From Aureitalea marina (lineage in GTDB: Bacteria; Bacteroidota; Bacteroidia; Flavobacteriales; Flavobacteriaceae), in NCBI RefSeq assembly GCF_002943755.1, contig NZ_MQUB01000001.1, positions 2,344,501 to 2,408,500 of the forward strand: a DNA stretch of 64,000 nt, in the 5' to 3' direction. Every line of letters starts with the position of its first letter. The stretch's first letter is position 1. A program made the translations under genes and the position numbers. Positions 28,080 through 38,200 of the stretch are shown piece by piece. The notes below the pieces were generated by a model. That model ran no database searches. It worked only from the letters and a program-made list of their open reading frames with translations, and had not been told where the DNA came from.

Positions 28080-28108
28080 GACCCGTCCTGTAACAGGACG
28101 GGTCTTTT
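28080..28108 (+). terminator. Intrinsic terminator after the DUF1080 gene
   Basis: A perfect 11-base-pair stem (ACCCGTCCTG core) with a TAA loop followed by TTTT, 23 bases after the DUF1080 stop. It separates the sugar operon from yicC. Confidence 0.9.
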
Positions 28109-28131
28109 CGTTTATACTAGGGCTAATTCCT

Positions 28132-28139
28132 TACCTTTG
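28132..28139 (+). promoter_or_regulatory. Putative -7 box for yicC-gmk-nadD
   Basis: TACCTTTG, an exact TAnnTTTG match, 19 bases before the yicC ATG and downstream of the terminator of the previous operon. Confidence 0.5.
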
Positions 28140-28158
28140 AAGGAATATTTATTTACTT

Positions 28159-29016
28159 ATGATTCAATCCATGACGGGCTTTGGAAAAAGCATCGTACAA
28201 CTCCCTTCAAAGAAGATCACGGTCGAGATCAAATCGCTTAATAGCAAGAATCTGGACATCAATGCACGCATACCTTCTACCTACAGAGAAAAGGAGTTAG
28301 AACTAAGAAAACTCATTGCTTCTTCTCTTGTGAGAGGGAAGATCGACCTTGGGCTTTTTATTGAAATGACCGGGGAGAGCACTTCTACCAAGGTCAACCC
28401 TGAAGTAGTGCGGGAATATATGGCTCAGCTTTCAGGATTAGTGGAAGGTGACGAAATGGAGCTTTTAAAGATGGCCATGCGCTTGCCGGATTCCTTAAAG
28501 ACTCAACGAGAGGAAATTAATGAGGACGAATACAAAGCCATTCTGAACTGTGTAAAGGAGGCCTTGGAGGCCATCAATAAATATCGAACAGATGAAGGCA
28601 ACACCCTCAAGATCGACTTTGTACAACGGGTTGAATCCATCAGATCATTACTAGATCAGGTTATTGCAATGGATCCTGAACGTATCGAACAGGTTCGTGA
28701 ACGATTGAGGAAAGCGGTTTCGGAACTTAAGGAGAATGTAGACGAGAACCGTTTTGAACAGGAGTTGATCTATTACCTGGAAAAATACGACATAACTGAA
28801 GAAAAAGTGAGGCTTACAAGCCATCTGGATTACTTTTTAGAGGTGCTTGAGGGCTCACAGTCCAACGGAAAAAAGCTTGGGTTTATTAGCCAGGAAATGG
28901 GCCGTGAGATAAACACCATCGGCTCCAAATCCAATTACGCGCCCATGCAGAAAGTGGTTGTTCAGATGAAGGACGAATTGGAAAAGATCAAGGAACAAGC
29001 CTTGAATGTACTCTGA
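28159..29016 (+). CDS. YicC/YloC-family endoribonuclease
   Basis: A 285-residue protein with the invariant opening M-I-Q-S-M-T-G-F-G-K and the C-terminal DUF1732 block (I-S-Q-E-M-G-R-E-I-N-T-I-G-S-K). Members of the family are stress-related endoribonucleases. Its stop codon overlaps the start of gmk by one base (TGATGA), an arrangement conserved between yicC and gmk in many bacteria, so the two are translationally coupled. Confidence 0.93.
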   Translation: MIQSMTGFGKSIVQLPSKKITVEIKSLNSKNLDINARIPSTYREKELELRKLIASSLVRGKIDLGLFIEMTGESTSTKVNPEVVREYMAQLSGLVEGDEMELLKMAMRLPDSLKTQREEINEDEYKAILNCVKEALEAINKYRTDEGNTLKIDFVQRVESIRSLLDQVIAMDPERIEQVRERLRKAVSELKENVDENRFEQELIYYLEKYDITEEKVRLTSHLDYFLEVLEGSQSNGKKLGFISQEMGREINTIGSKSNYAPMQKVVVQMKDELEKIKEQALNVL

Positions 29017-29600
29017 TGAAAGGAGGAAAATTAATCGTTTTTTCAGCCCCTTCGGGTAGCGGTAAGACTACAATTGTTCGTCATCTGCTGGGTCAGGAAG
29101 ATCACAACCTTGAATTCTCCATTTCGGCTACATCGCGCAAACCGAGAGGAGAAGAACAAGATGGCGTAGACTACTATTTTATCAGTACTGAAGAATTTAA
29201 ACAGCACATCAAAGAGAACGATTTCCTGGAGTGGGAGGAAGTCTATCGAGATAATTTTTACGGCACCCTAAATGCGGAAGTTGAACGGATCTGGGCTGAA
29301 GGTAAAAATGTGATCTTCGATATCGATGTGGTTGGAGGCTTAAGGGTAAAGAAAAAATATCCGGACAGGACCTTGGCGGTATTTGTTCAACCTCCCAGCG
29401 TGGACGAATTGAAGATCCGACTAAAGAATCGCAAGACCGAAAGCGAAGAAAAGATCAATATGCGAATCGCTAAAGCATCCATCGAGATGGCCACCGCTCC
29501 GCAATTTGATCATATCATTGTTAATGACAAGCTGGAGGATGCTTTGAAGGAAGCCGACAGCTTGGTATCCGGTTTTTTAAAGAACAATCACCAAGATTAG
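29016..29600 (+). CDS. gmk: Guanylate kinase
   Basis: Phosphorylates GMP to GDP with ATP, essential for guanine nucleotide supply. The 194-residue protein has the P-loop SAPSGSGKTT at residues 10-19, the GMP-binding S-R-K-P-R-G-x-E and Y-x-F-I-S block, and the lid region with R-L-K-N-R. Length is normal for the family. It is the middle gene of the yicC-gmk-nadD unit. Confidence 0.96.
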   Translation: MKGGKLIVFSAPSGSGKTTIVRHLLGQEDHNLEFSISATSRKPRGEEQDGVDYYFISTEEFKQHIKENDFLEWEEVYRDNFYGTLNAEVERIWAEGKNVIFDIDVVGGLRVKKKYPDRTLAVFVQPPSVDELKIRLKNRKTESEEKINMRIAKASIEMATAPQFDHIIVNDKLEDALKEADSLVSGFLKNNHQD

Positions 29601-29603
29601 ATC

Positions 29604-30194
29604 ATGGCCAGCGGGAAACGCGTAGGACTGTATTTTGGAACATTCAACCCTATTCATATTGGGCATCTTAATATTGCCAATTACCTGGCGGAATTCTCCG
29701 ATCTGAATGAGGTTTGGATGATCATTACCCCGCATAACCCACTCAAAAAGAAAAAGACCTTATTGGAGGATCATCACCGGTTGACCATGGTGCGCATCGC
29801 GGTAGAGGAATTTCCAAGGCTAAAAGCCAGCAATGTGGAGTTTGACCTGCCTCAACCCAATTATACGGTCAACACCCTGGCCTATTTGGAGGAACAATAT
29901 CCAGGGTTCGATTTCTGCCTGATCATGGGGGCCGACAATTTGGCCAGCCTGCACAAATGGAAGAATTACGAGTTAATTCTAAAACGATACCCTATTTATG
30001 TTTACCCAAGGGTAGATGAGCGGGCTAAACCAATCGCCTTATTGGAACACCCTAATGTACATGTGGTCGATGCCCCTATCATGCAATTGTCCTCTACCTT
30101 TATTCGCAAGTCCGTAGCAGATGGAAAGAATATCCGCCCCATGTTACCCGCTGGAGTCTGGAACTACCTGGACGAGATGAATTTCTACAAATAA
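29604..30194 (+). CDS. nadD: Nicotinate-nucleotide adenylyltransferase
   Basis: Transfers AMP to nicotinate mononucleotide to give deamido-NAD in NAD biosynthesis. The 196-residue protein shows the nucleotidyltransferase G-T-F-N-P-I-H-I-G-H motif (HIGH at 18-21), G-A-D-N-L-A-S-L-H-K-W near 112-122 and the S-S-T-F-I-R signature near 165. It begins three bases after gmk and is followed by a probable terminator. Confidence 0.95.
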   Translation: MASGKRVGLYFGTFNPIHIGHLNIANYLAEFSDLNEVWMIITPHNPLKKKKTLLEDHHRLTMVRIAVEEFPRLKASNVEFDLPQPNYTVNTLAYLEEQYPGFDFCLIMGADNLASLHKWKNYELILKRYPIYVYPRVDERAKPIALLEHPNVHVVDAPIMQLSSTFIRKSVADGKNIRPMLPAGVWNYLDEMNFYK

Positions 30195-30196
30195 AG

Positions 30197-30236
30197 AACC
30201 GCCCTGGGTCTCCTAAGAGAAGGCAGAGCGGTTTTC
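30197..30236 (+). terminator. Probable terminator after nadD
   Basis: AACCGC and GCGGTTTT arms flank an imperfect stem with an inner TCTC/GAGA pairing, directly after the nadD stop. The middle of the stem is unpaired, so the call is less certain than the others in the window. Confidence 0.5.
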
Positions 30237-30388
30237 AACTAAATAACCAACCAAAAGCTTTCTTAGTTGCATAACAGCAATAAGAATCAACTTTCAATAT
30301 CATAACGTGTGTCTTTCTTCCTACATTGTTCTTTGGCCTCATAATTCAATGTTAAAATGTAAAGTCCAGGCATCGGCCTTAATTTTCC

Positions 30389-30396
30389 TATTTTTG
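30389..30396 (+). promoter_or_regulatory. Putative -7 box for gpsA
   Basis: TATTTTTG, an exact TAnnTTTG match, 18 bases before the gpsA ATG. The 220-base gap upstream otherwise holds only the nadD terminator. Confidence 0.5.
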
Positions 30397-30414
30397 GTTG
30401 ACTAACGAAACACT

Positions 30415-31419
30415 ATGTCCAAAGACATGAAGGTTGCCGTATTTGGTGGAGGAAGCTGGGCCACTGCTATTGTAAAGATGCTCAGTGAGAATCTGAAAGA
30501 AATAGGCTGGTACATGCGCAACGAATCGGTGATCGAACACCTTAAAGATCACGGTCACAACCCGAACTACCTCAGCTCAGTGGAGTTCCACACAGATCAG
30601 TTGATCCTCACATCAGACATCAACGCCATGGTCGACTATGCAGACTATCTGATCTTTGTGATCCCTTCTGCATTTGTAGAGTCTGAATTGAAAAAGATCG
30701 AATCGCCTTTAAAAGGAAAGATCATTTTTTCTGCCATCAAAGGAATAGTCCCAGAAAGCAGTCTGATCGTTGGAGATCATTTCCTTACCCATTACCAGAT
30801 CCCGTTCGAGGATATCGGGGTTATCACGGGACCCTGTCATGCCGAAGAGGTCGCTCTAGAGCGTCTGTCTTACCTGACTATTGCTTGTGCAGACGAGTCC
30901 AAGGCCGAGAAATTGGCAGATGCACTCTCCAGTAGTTATATCCGCTGTTCTACCAGCGACGACATTATTGGCACCGAATACGCCGCCATGCTGAAGAATA
31001 TCTATGCGATTGCGGCGGGTATAGCTCATGGTTTAGGCTATGGCGACAATTTCCAAAGTGTCCTGATGAGCAATGCCATTCGAGAGATGAAACGCTATGT
31101 AAAGAAGGTACACAAAATGAAAAGGGACATCAATGGTTCCGCCTACCTGGGAGATCTTTTGGTGACCGGCTATTCCATCTTCAGTCGCAACAGGATGTTC
31201 GGGAACATGATTGGAAAAGGTCATACGGTGAAAAGTGCCATGATGGAGATGAATATGGTGGCCGAAGGATACTATGCGACCAAAAGTGCCTATGCCCTTA
31301 ACGAACTCAAAAAGAACAATAAAGCCAAGACGCCAATTATCAACGCCGTGCACGGCATCCTCTACGACAGCAAAAATCCTAAAAAGGTGTTCAAAAAATT
31401 AAGCGAGAAACTGAACTAA
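30415..31419 (+). CDS. gpsA: Glycerol-3-phosphate dehydrogenase [NAD(P)+]
   Basis: Reduces dihydroxyacetone phosphate to sn-glycerol 3-phosphate for membrane lipid synthesis. The 334-residue protein has the Rossmann motif G-G-G-S-W-A-T-A at about 10-17, the G-P-C-H-A-E-E-V substrate loop, and the catalytic lysine in A-A-M-L-K-N-I. The C-terminal half is helical as expected. The first ATG gives M-S-K-D-M-K; Met5 is a possible alternative start. It is a single-gene unit with its own -7 box. Confidence 0.95.
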   Translation: MSKDMKVAVFGGGSWATAIVKMLSENLKEIGWYMRNESVIEHLKDHGHNPNYLSSVEFHTDQLILTSDINAMVDYADYLIFVIPSAFVESELKKIESPLKGKIIFSAIKGIVPESSLIVGDHFLTHYQIPFEDIGVITGPCHAEEVALERLSYLTIACADESKAEKLADALSSSYIRCSTSDDIIGTEYAAMLKNIYAIAAGIAHGLGYGDNFQSVLMSNAIREMKRYVKKVHKMKRDINGSAYLGDLLVTGYSIFSRNRMFGNMIGKGHTVKSAMMEMNMVAEGYYATKSAYALNELKKNNKAKTPIINAVHGILYDSKNPKKVFKKLSEKLN

Positions 31420-31589
31420 ATGACCATCTAAATATTTGGTTTTCAGACTGCTGAATTGTTTATGGAAAGACATGTCTTCTCTTTGTAAGAATTTCCTTGA
31501 CTTCTTGGTAAATACCAACGTCGTTATACGCACCAAAAAGATGATGCTAGATGCTCAATAAATGTTAAGATTTTTTTAACTTACCCCCA

Positions 31590-31601
31590 ATTAGATCTAA
31601 T
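31590..31601 (+). promoter_or_regulatory. Shared palindrome ATTAGATCTAAT upstream of the first giant T9SS gene
   Basis: A perfect 12-base palindrome 16 bases before the ATG. The same palindrome sits 17 bases before the ATG of the second giant gene (35235-35246), and the surrounding leader also shares ATGTTAAG and CTTACC. It could be an operator or a small 5' hairpin; nothing in the sequence decides this. Confidence 0.4.
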
Positions 31602-31617
31602 CAATTATTTAATCACT

Positions 31618-34600
31618 ATGAAAAAAATTACATTTTTATTAATCCTGCTTACTGGTTTCGCGGGTTTTTCCCAGGCAAATGACCTCTGCGTCAATGCCGA
31701 GGTGATCACCGGTGACGGTACTATCATGGGTGACGCTACCGGAGCAACTCAAACCGGGCCGCGATGCAACCCCAATGCTGATAATGAGGTATGGTACACT
31801 TTTACTGATACCTCTGGCACAGGTAGTATGGTCACCCTTAGTACTTGTGGCACCGCTTTTGACACTGTTCTGGAAGTTTATTCCGGATCATGTGCAGCGC
31901 TTAACTGTGAAGCAGACAACGATGATTTTTGCGGACTTCAATCTGAGGTAACCTTTATGACTGACGGTTCCTCAGACTACTACATAACCGTTGCTGATTG
32001 GGGCGGATTTGGTGGAGCCGGACCTTTCACGCTGGATGTAGCAGGCTTCCCTGGTGCGCCCATTGGTAACCCACCTATCATTTCGTGCCCAATGAATATT
32101 GTTGTTGACACGGACACCGCCGAGTGTGGTGCCGTTGTGAACTTCTCTGATGCCACGGCAATCGATGTGGAAGATGGCCCACTGACCACTACACAAACAA
32201 TGGGTCCTGTATCAGGTAGCCTGTTCCCTACAGGTGATACTATTATCGAATTTGAAGTTACCGACAGTGACATGAATATTGTTACTTGTCAGTTTACAAT
32301 TACTGTAAACGATACGGAAGACCCTGTTGCAGTTTGTCAGGACATAACAATTGAGCTTGATGCCGTTACGGGCATGGCCATGATCACACCAATGGATGTA
32401 GATGGCGGTTCTAATGATAACTGTTCTATTGACACCATGACACTGGACATCGACACCTTCGATTGTTCTAACATTGGTGCTAACACGGTTACATTGACGG
32501 TTACTGACCCTTCAGGAAATTCCGCTCAGTGTAGTGCGACAGTAACAATTGAAGACAATACTGCTCCAAACATTGTATGTATCGGACAGCCTGCAGCGGT
32601 TACCGATTTTGCTTCTGTTACTCCAGGTCTAGGTATCGACCCTCCTGATTCTGTCAGCAGCGTTATAACTCTAGGCGCCGATGAGACCATTACCGATCTC
32701 AATGTAGTTCTGGATGTAAGCCACACTTGGGTTGGTGATCTGCAGATCACACTTCAATCTCCTGCCGGTACAACGGTTCAACTCTTTGACGGAAGCGTAC
32801 AGGATTGTCTCAATGACGATATCCTCGCTACTTTCGATGATGAAGCCAGCGTACTAGGTGACGACGAGTGTAACCCAGGACCTGCCGTTAGCGGTATGGT
32901 GATACCAACTGATGCCCTATCGGCCTTTGACGGCGAAAGCACCTTAGGTGACTGGACCCTGACCATTACTGATACCTTCATTGGTTTTGATTCCGGAGTC
33001 CTGAATGAGTGGGGAGTTGAATACACTTATGACGTACCAGCCACTCCATTGGATGTTATTTTGGATGCCTCTGGTATGGCAACAATTGACGCCTCTGATC
33101 TTATTCTCGTTATAGACGACAACTGTGGTACTTCAGTCACTGTTGGTGGAGATGTGAATCCATGTGAGCAAAACAACCCAAGTAACGCCTTCGAAAATGG
33201 CGCCATCAAGGATCCAGCTTCTGGATTCCGTGCAGCTAACGACCTGGTAGTTTCTATGGGAAGTGATTTCGAACTAACTGGTATCACAGCCAACTTGTTC
33301 CACGAAGTAGGAGCGACTATGGCCTCTGTTGACTTCTTCTTCTACGAAGATGCAAGCGGAGTACCTGGTGCTCAGATCGGAAGTCAATTGGGTGTTGTGC
33401 CTACTGCTCAGGCTGTCGTTGGAAGTAACTTCGGATTTGATGTTAGTGAAGTGAGCTTCGATTTGGCCCCATTCACATTTGCCAGTGATCCTGGTTCCGA
33501 TACGACTTATTGGATCGCAATGATCTGTTCTTCTTCTACCGCAGGACTGACTGCTTGGGAGATGACTTCAGCTTCTATTCAGGGTAATGAGACCCTTAGC
33601 TCTTCTGACGGAGTTAACTGGACAGCTGTTGGAGGTGGTGGATTTGACGGAGTATATACCTTCTCTGGTAACTGCATCACTCCAGTTGAGTCAACCATCA
33701 GCTTTGACTGTTCACAACTGGGTCAGAACCAAGTGAACGTAACAGTTACTGATGCTGCTGGAAACGAAGCTACTTGTACAGCTACTGTTAACGTCATTGA
33801 CGAAACTGCTCCGATTATCACTTGTGGACCTCAGGATCAGCCTGTAAGCGCAAGCAGCTCTCCAGGTACCGCTATCCCAGATAGCGACCCTGCAGGAATC
33901 ACCGATGTGATCAACATTGCAGAAGATCAAACACTCAATAACCTGACGGTCGATCTGAACATCACCCACACCTGGGTTGGTGACCTGATCGTTACCCTGC
34001 AATCTCCAGAAGGTACTACAGTAACCCTGGTAGACCGTATCGGTGCTGATGGTGGTGGATTCGGATGTTCTGATGCTGACCTGGATGTCACTATCGATGA
34101 TACCGCTGCCAGCCCACTGGAAGATGCTTGTACTGGAGGAGGACCGATCACTGGTACCTTTACCGGTATTGATGCACTGTCAGCTTTCAACGGTGAGAAC
34201 GCCCAAGGTGACTGGATCCTGACGGTATCTGATAACGCTGGTGGAGATACTGGGGAGATCACCAGCTGGGGAATCAATTACCTGACGCCTCCAACTACTA
34301 CTGAAGTGATCATCGAACTCGATGAGAACGGAGAAGCTGAGATCGATGCATTTGATATCATCTCTTCTGTAGATGAGGCTTGTGGTATCTCTACCTCGGC
34401 TGTAGACATTGACGAGTTCACTTGTGCCGATATCGGTACGCCTATCGTCGTGACTGCTTTCGTTAGCGATGCCAGTGGTAATATCGCAGCTTGTTCAGCT
34501 ACTGTATTGGTAGTGGACAACCTGGTGCCAGTACTGACCTGTCCTGAAGACCAAACTGTCGATCCAGGTACAGACTCGCTGTTCTACACGGTGCCAGATT

Positions 34601-35049
34601 ACTTCGGTAATGGTGAGGCTACAGTTTCTGATAACTGTACAGATCCGATCACGATCACAACGCAAGATCCAGCTCCAGGTACTGAACTGCCTGATGGTGT
34701 CTACACTGTGACCCTGACCGCTGAAGATGAAAACGGTAACGTAGCTACCTGTTCCTTCGAACTGACTGTTGAAAGTATCCTGGGTACGAACAACAACCCA
34801 TTCGATGTAGGTATTAGCGTTTATCCTAACCCTGCCGTGAATAACATCACCATCGATAACAGAACAGGTGTTAACCTGGAGTCGGTGATGATCTTCGATA
34901 TGAACGGTAGAACTGTGATCAACCAATCACTGAATAATATGGCCCAAGGACAACGAACAATCGATGTCTCTGCACTGGCCTCCGGTGTATACATGGTTCA
35001 GATCCAAGGAAACGACCAAACAGCTGTCAAGAGACTGATCAAGCAATAA
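31618..35049 (+). CDS. Giant secreted protein with P-domains, HYR modules and T9SS sorting domain (copy 1)
   Basis: A 1143-residue exported protein. Order of parts: signal peptide (about 1-20), a PPC-like head domain (about 21-140), a HYR module (about 150-230), a second HYR-like module (about 235-320), a proprotein-convertase-like P-domain (about 325-470; T-W-V-G-D-L core), a unique sandwich region (about 500-690), another P-domain (about 735-890), two more HYR-like modules (about 895-1055) and a type A T9SS sorting domain (about 1060-1143, Y-P-N-P to I-K-Q). No catalytic domain was recognised, so a structural or adhesive surface role is likely. Its last two thirds are nearly identical to the next gene. 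Confidence 0.85.
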   Translation: MKKITFLLILLTGFAGFSQANDLCVNAEVITGDGTIMGDATGATQTGPRCNPNADNEVWYTFTDTSGTGSMVTLSTCGTAFDTVLEVYSGSCAALNCEADNDDFCGLQSEVTFMTDGSSDYYITVADWGGFGGAGPFTLDVAGFPGAPIGNPPIISCPMNIVVDTDTAECGAVVNFSDATAIDVEDGPLTTTQTMGPVSGSLFPTGDTIIEFEVTDSDMNIVTCQFTITVNDTEDPVAVCQDITIELDAVTGMAMITPMDVDGGSNDNCSIDTMTLDIDTFDCSNIGANTVTLTVTDPSGNSAQCSATVTIEDNTAPNIVCIGQPAAVTDFASVTPGLGIDPPDSVSSVITLGADETITDLNVVLDVSHTWVGDLQITLQSPAGTTVQLFDGSVQDCLNDDILATFDDEASVLGDDECNPGPAVSGMVIPTDALSAFDGESTLGDWTLTITDTFIGFDSGVLNEWGVEYTYDVPATPLDVILDASGMATIDASDLILVIDDNCGTSVTVGGDVNPCEQNNPSNAFENGAIKDPASGFRAANDLVVSMGSDFELTGITANLFHEVGATMASVDFFFYEDASGVPGAQIGSQLGVVPTAQAVVGSNFGFDVSEVSFDLAPFTFASDPGSDTTYWIAMICSSSTAGLTAWEMTSASIQGNETLSSSDGVNWTAVGGGGFDGVYTFSGNCITPVESTISFDCSQLGQNQVNVTVTDAAGNEATCTATVNVIDETAPIITCGPQDQPVSASSSPGTAIPDSDPAGITDVINIAEDQTLNNLTVDLNITHTWVGDLIVTLQSPEGTTVTLVDRIGADGGGFGCSDADLDVTIDDTAASPLEDACTGGGPITGTFTGIDALSAFNGENAQGDWILTVSDNAGGDTGEITSWGINYLTPPTTTEVIIELDENGEAEIDAFDIISSVDEACGISTSAVDIDEFTCADIGTPIVVTAFVSDASGNIAACSATVLVVDNLVPVLTCPEDQTVDPGTDSLFYTVPDYFGNGEATVSDNCTDPITITTQDPAPGTELPDGVYTVTLTAEDENGNVATCSFELTVESILGTNNNPFDVGISVYPNPAVNNITIDNRTGVNLESVMIFDMNGRTVINQSLNNMAQGQRTIDVSALASGVYMVQIQGNDQTAVKRLIKQ

Positions 35050-35100
35050 GCAAACATCAGATCCTTATAAACCTAAAACCCCTCCAAACGGAGGGGTTTT
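33061..35100 (+). repeat. Direct duplicated block, copy A (2,040 bp)
   Basis: By reading, this block matches 37016-39055 at a constant offset of 3,955 bases with three differences (33084 A/T, 33105 T/C, 33237 T/C), all synonymous and all in its first 177 bases. It covers the C-terminal 660 codons, the stop, the 3' untranslated region and the terminator hairpin; similarity stops right after the hairpin. Confidence 0.9.
35075..35100 (+). terminator. Intrinsic terminator of giant gene copy 1
   Basis: AAAACCCCTCC and GGAGGGGTTTT form a perfect 11-base-pair stem with an AAAC loop, 25 bases past the stop. The same hairpin follows the second copy. Confidence 0.9.
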
Positions 35101-35234
35101 GCTATATAAAATGCTGCGACTCAAATATTTAAACAGTCGATTTGTCTTTTCTATCAAACTACTGCTTTCAGCATCTTCCTAAAAAACTGGATATCAGATG
35201 TTAAGTAAATCTAAATTTTCTTACCTTTCTGACT

Positions 35235-35246
35235 ATTAGATCTAAT
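35235..35246 (+). promoter_or_regulatory. Shared palindrome ATTAGATCTAAT upstream of the second giant T9SS gene
   Basis: Second occurrence of the 12-base perfect palindrome, 17 bases before the ATG. A TACCTTTC box (near TAnnTTTG) lies just upstream, so the palindrome would fall near the transcription start. Confidence 0.4.
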
Positions 35247-35263
35247 CATATAATTAATCAAAT

Positions 35264-38200
35264 ATGAAAAAAATTACGCTGTTGTGTTTATCCATGCTAG
35301 CGATAGTGTGTACGGCACAAGCTCAAGTCAGAGGTGACAATCCTACCAGACTTGACAGAAATGCGACATCAGGGCTTTCGATCTTGACCGAAGCAACTGG
35401 TGCTCTCTCAACACCAACTCCCAATGCGGGTCGTATGATTACTTGCGACGGAGTTCTTCCCGATTATGTGAATACCACATTAAACGGTTTTGGCGTTGCG
35501 AGCCAAATCTTTCCGGATTTCGGAAACGCGACACTTCAAAGTGCCGACGATTTTGTTCCTACTGACGACTCCATCATGTGTGAAGTCGACATCGTAGGGA
35601 TCTTTTTCGGAGGAGGTTTTACGCTAGATGATCCAGCCATCAGTATCCGTTTTACGGTTTACGAAGATGCGGGTGGAGAACCAGGAGCGGTATTTTACAC
35701 CGAAGATTTCCCTGGGTCCATAGCCGGACCTAATAATCCGTCGTTTACCCTTTCTCCAACGGGCGTCCCAGTTTTGACTGGTGGAACTACCTATTGGATG
35801 AGTGTTCAAGCGATTATGCCATTTGGCGGTTTTGGACAATGGGGTTGGGCTAACGCCACGGATGGAAACGGAAATGTTTGGCAATTCCAAGATCCTGATT
35901 CTCTAATCAGCGGACCATGTGTCACTTGGGGTGATGGTGCTGCTGATTGTGGAATAGGGTCTGCTCCAGACCTCTACATGGAAGTCTCTTTCAACGCTTT
36001 AGTAGGGACACCTCCTGTAATTTCCTGTCCGATGGACATCACAGTTGATAACGATGCAGACGCTTGTGGAGCCATCGTAAACTTCACGGCTGCTTCTGCC
36101 ATTGACCTGGAAGATGGTCCTCTGACACCAGTCCAGATAGAAGGTCCTCCAACAGGAAGCTTCTTCTCTACTGGGTCAACTTTGATCACTTATGAAGCTG
36201 TTGATAGTGACGGTAACATCGTAAGGTGTTCCTTCAACGTAACAGTTAATGACACTCAGGCTCCTGATGCCGTTTGCCAAGACATTACTGTTGAGCTTGA
36301 TGCCGTAACCGGTATGGTTATGATCAGTCCGATGGATGTGGATGGTGGTTCTTCTGATAACTGTTCTATTGACACCATGACACTGGACATCGATACCTTC
36401 GATTGTTCCAGCATTGGAGCTAACACGGTTACATTGACAGTTACTGATGCTTCAGGAAATTCTGCTCAGTGCTCTGCCACAGTGACTATCGCGGATAACA
36501 CCGCACCGATGATCACTTGTATTGGACAGCCGACTACTGCCATGGATAGTGAAAGTGCTGCACCTGGTGCCGCTATTCCTGACAATGACCCAGCAGGTCT
36601 TTCTAATGTGATCACTATCGGTGCCGATGAGACCATCGTCGACCTGGATGTCCAGCTTAACGTGACTCACACCTGGGTAGGTGATTTGATCGTTACCTTG
36701 GAATCTCCTGCAGGAACCACCATCACCCTGATGGATCGTCCTGGCTTTGTTGATTCCGGATTCGGATGTTCTGCAGACGATGTAGATGCAATCTTTGACG
36801 ATGAAGCCAGTAATCCGGTAGAAGACGAATGTGGTGTACCAGGTATTGGTGGCATGGTGATCCCTCAGGAAGCACTTACAGCCTTTGATGGAGAAAGCAC
36901 TCTGGGAGACTGGACCCTGACCATTTCGGATAATGCCGGTGGAGATACCGGTACATTAGACAGCTGGACGTTGCTTTATTCCTACGATGTTCCTGGAACT
37001 CCACTTGATGTAGTGTTGGATGCCTCTGGTATGGCAACTATTGACGCCTCTGATCTTATCCTCGTTATAGACGACAACTGTGGTACTTCAGTCACTGTTG
37101 GTGGAGATGTGAATCCATGTGAGCAAAACAACCCAAGTAACGCCTTCGAAAATGGCGCCATCAAGGATCCAGCTTCTGGATTCCGTGCAGCCAACGACCT
37201 GGTAGTTTCTATGGGAAGTGATTTCGAACTAACTGGTATCACAGCCAACTTGTTCCACGAAGTAGGAGCGACTATGGCCTCTGTTGACTTCTTCTTCTAC
37301 GAAGATGCAAGCGGAGTACCTGGTGCTCAGATCGGAAGTCAATTGGGTGTTGTGCCTACTGCTCAGGCTGTCGTTGGAAGTAACTTCGGATTTGATGTTA
37401 GTGAAGTGAGCTTCGATTTGGCCCCATTCACATTTGCCAGTGATCCTGGTTCCGATACGACTTATTGGATCGCAATGATCTGTTCTTCTTCTACCGCAGG
37501 ACTGACTGCTTGGGAGATGACTTCAGCTTCTATTCAGGGTAATGAGACCCTTAGCTCTTCTGACGGAGTTAACTGGACAGCTGTTGGAGGTGGTGGATTT
37601 GACGGAGTATATACCTTCTCTGGTAACTGCATCACTCCAGTTGAGTCAACCATCAGCTTTGACTGTTCACAACTGGGTCAGAACCAAGTGAACGTAACAG
37701 TTACTGATGCTGCTGGAAACGAAGCTACTTGTACAGCTACTGTTAACGTCATTGACGAAACTGCTCCGATTATCACTTGTGGACCTCAGGATCAGCCTGT
37801 AAGCGCAAGCAGCTCTCCAGGTACCGCTATCCCAGATAGCGACCCTGCAGGAATCACCGATGTGATCAACATTGCAGAAGATCAAACACTCAATAACCTG
37901 ACGGTCGATCTGAACATCACCCACACCTGGGTTGGTGACCTGATCGTTACCCTGCAATCTCCAGAAGGTACTACAGTAACCCTGGTAGACCGTATCGGTG
38001 CTGATGGTGGTGGATTCGGATGTTCTGATGCTGACCTGGATGTCACTATCGATGATACCGCTGCCAGCCCACTGGAAGATGCTTGTACTGGAGGAGGACC
38101 GATCACTGGTACCTTTACCGGTATTGATGCACTGTCAGCTTTCAACGGTGAGAACGCCCAAGGTGACTGGATCCTGACGGTATCTGATAACGCTGGTGGA

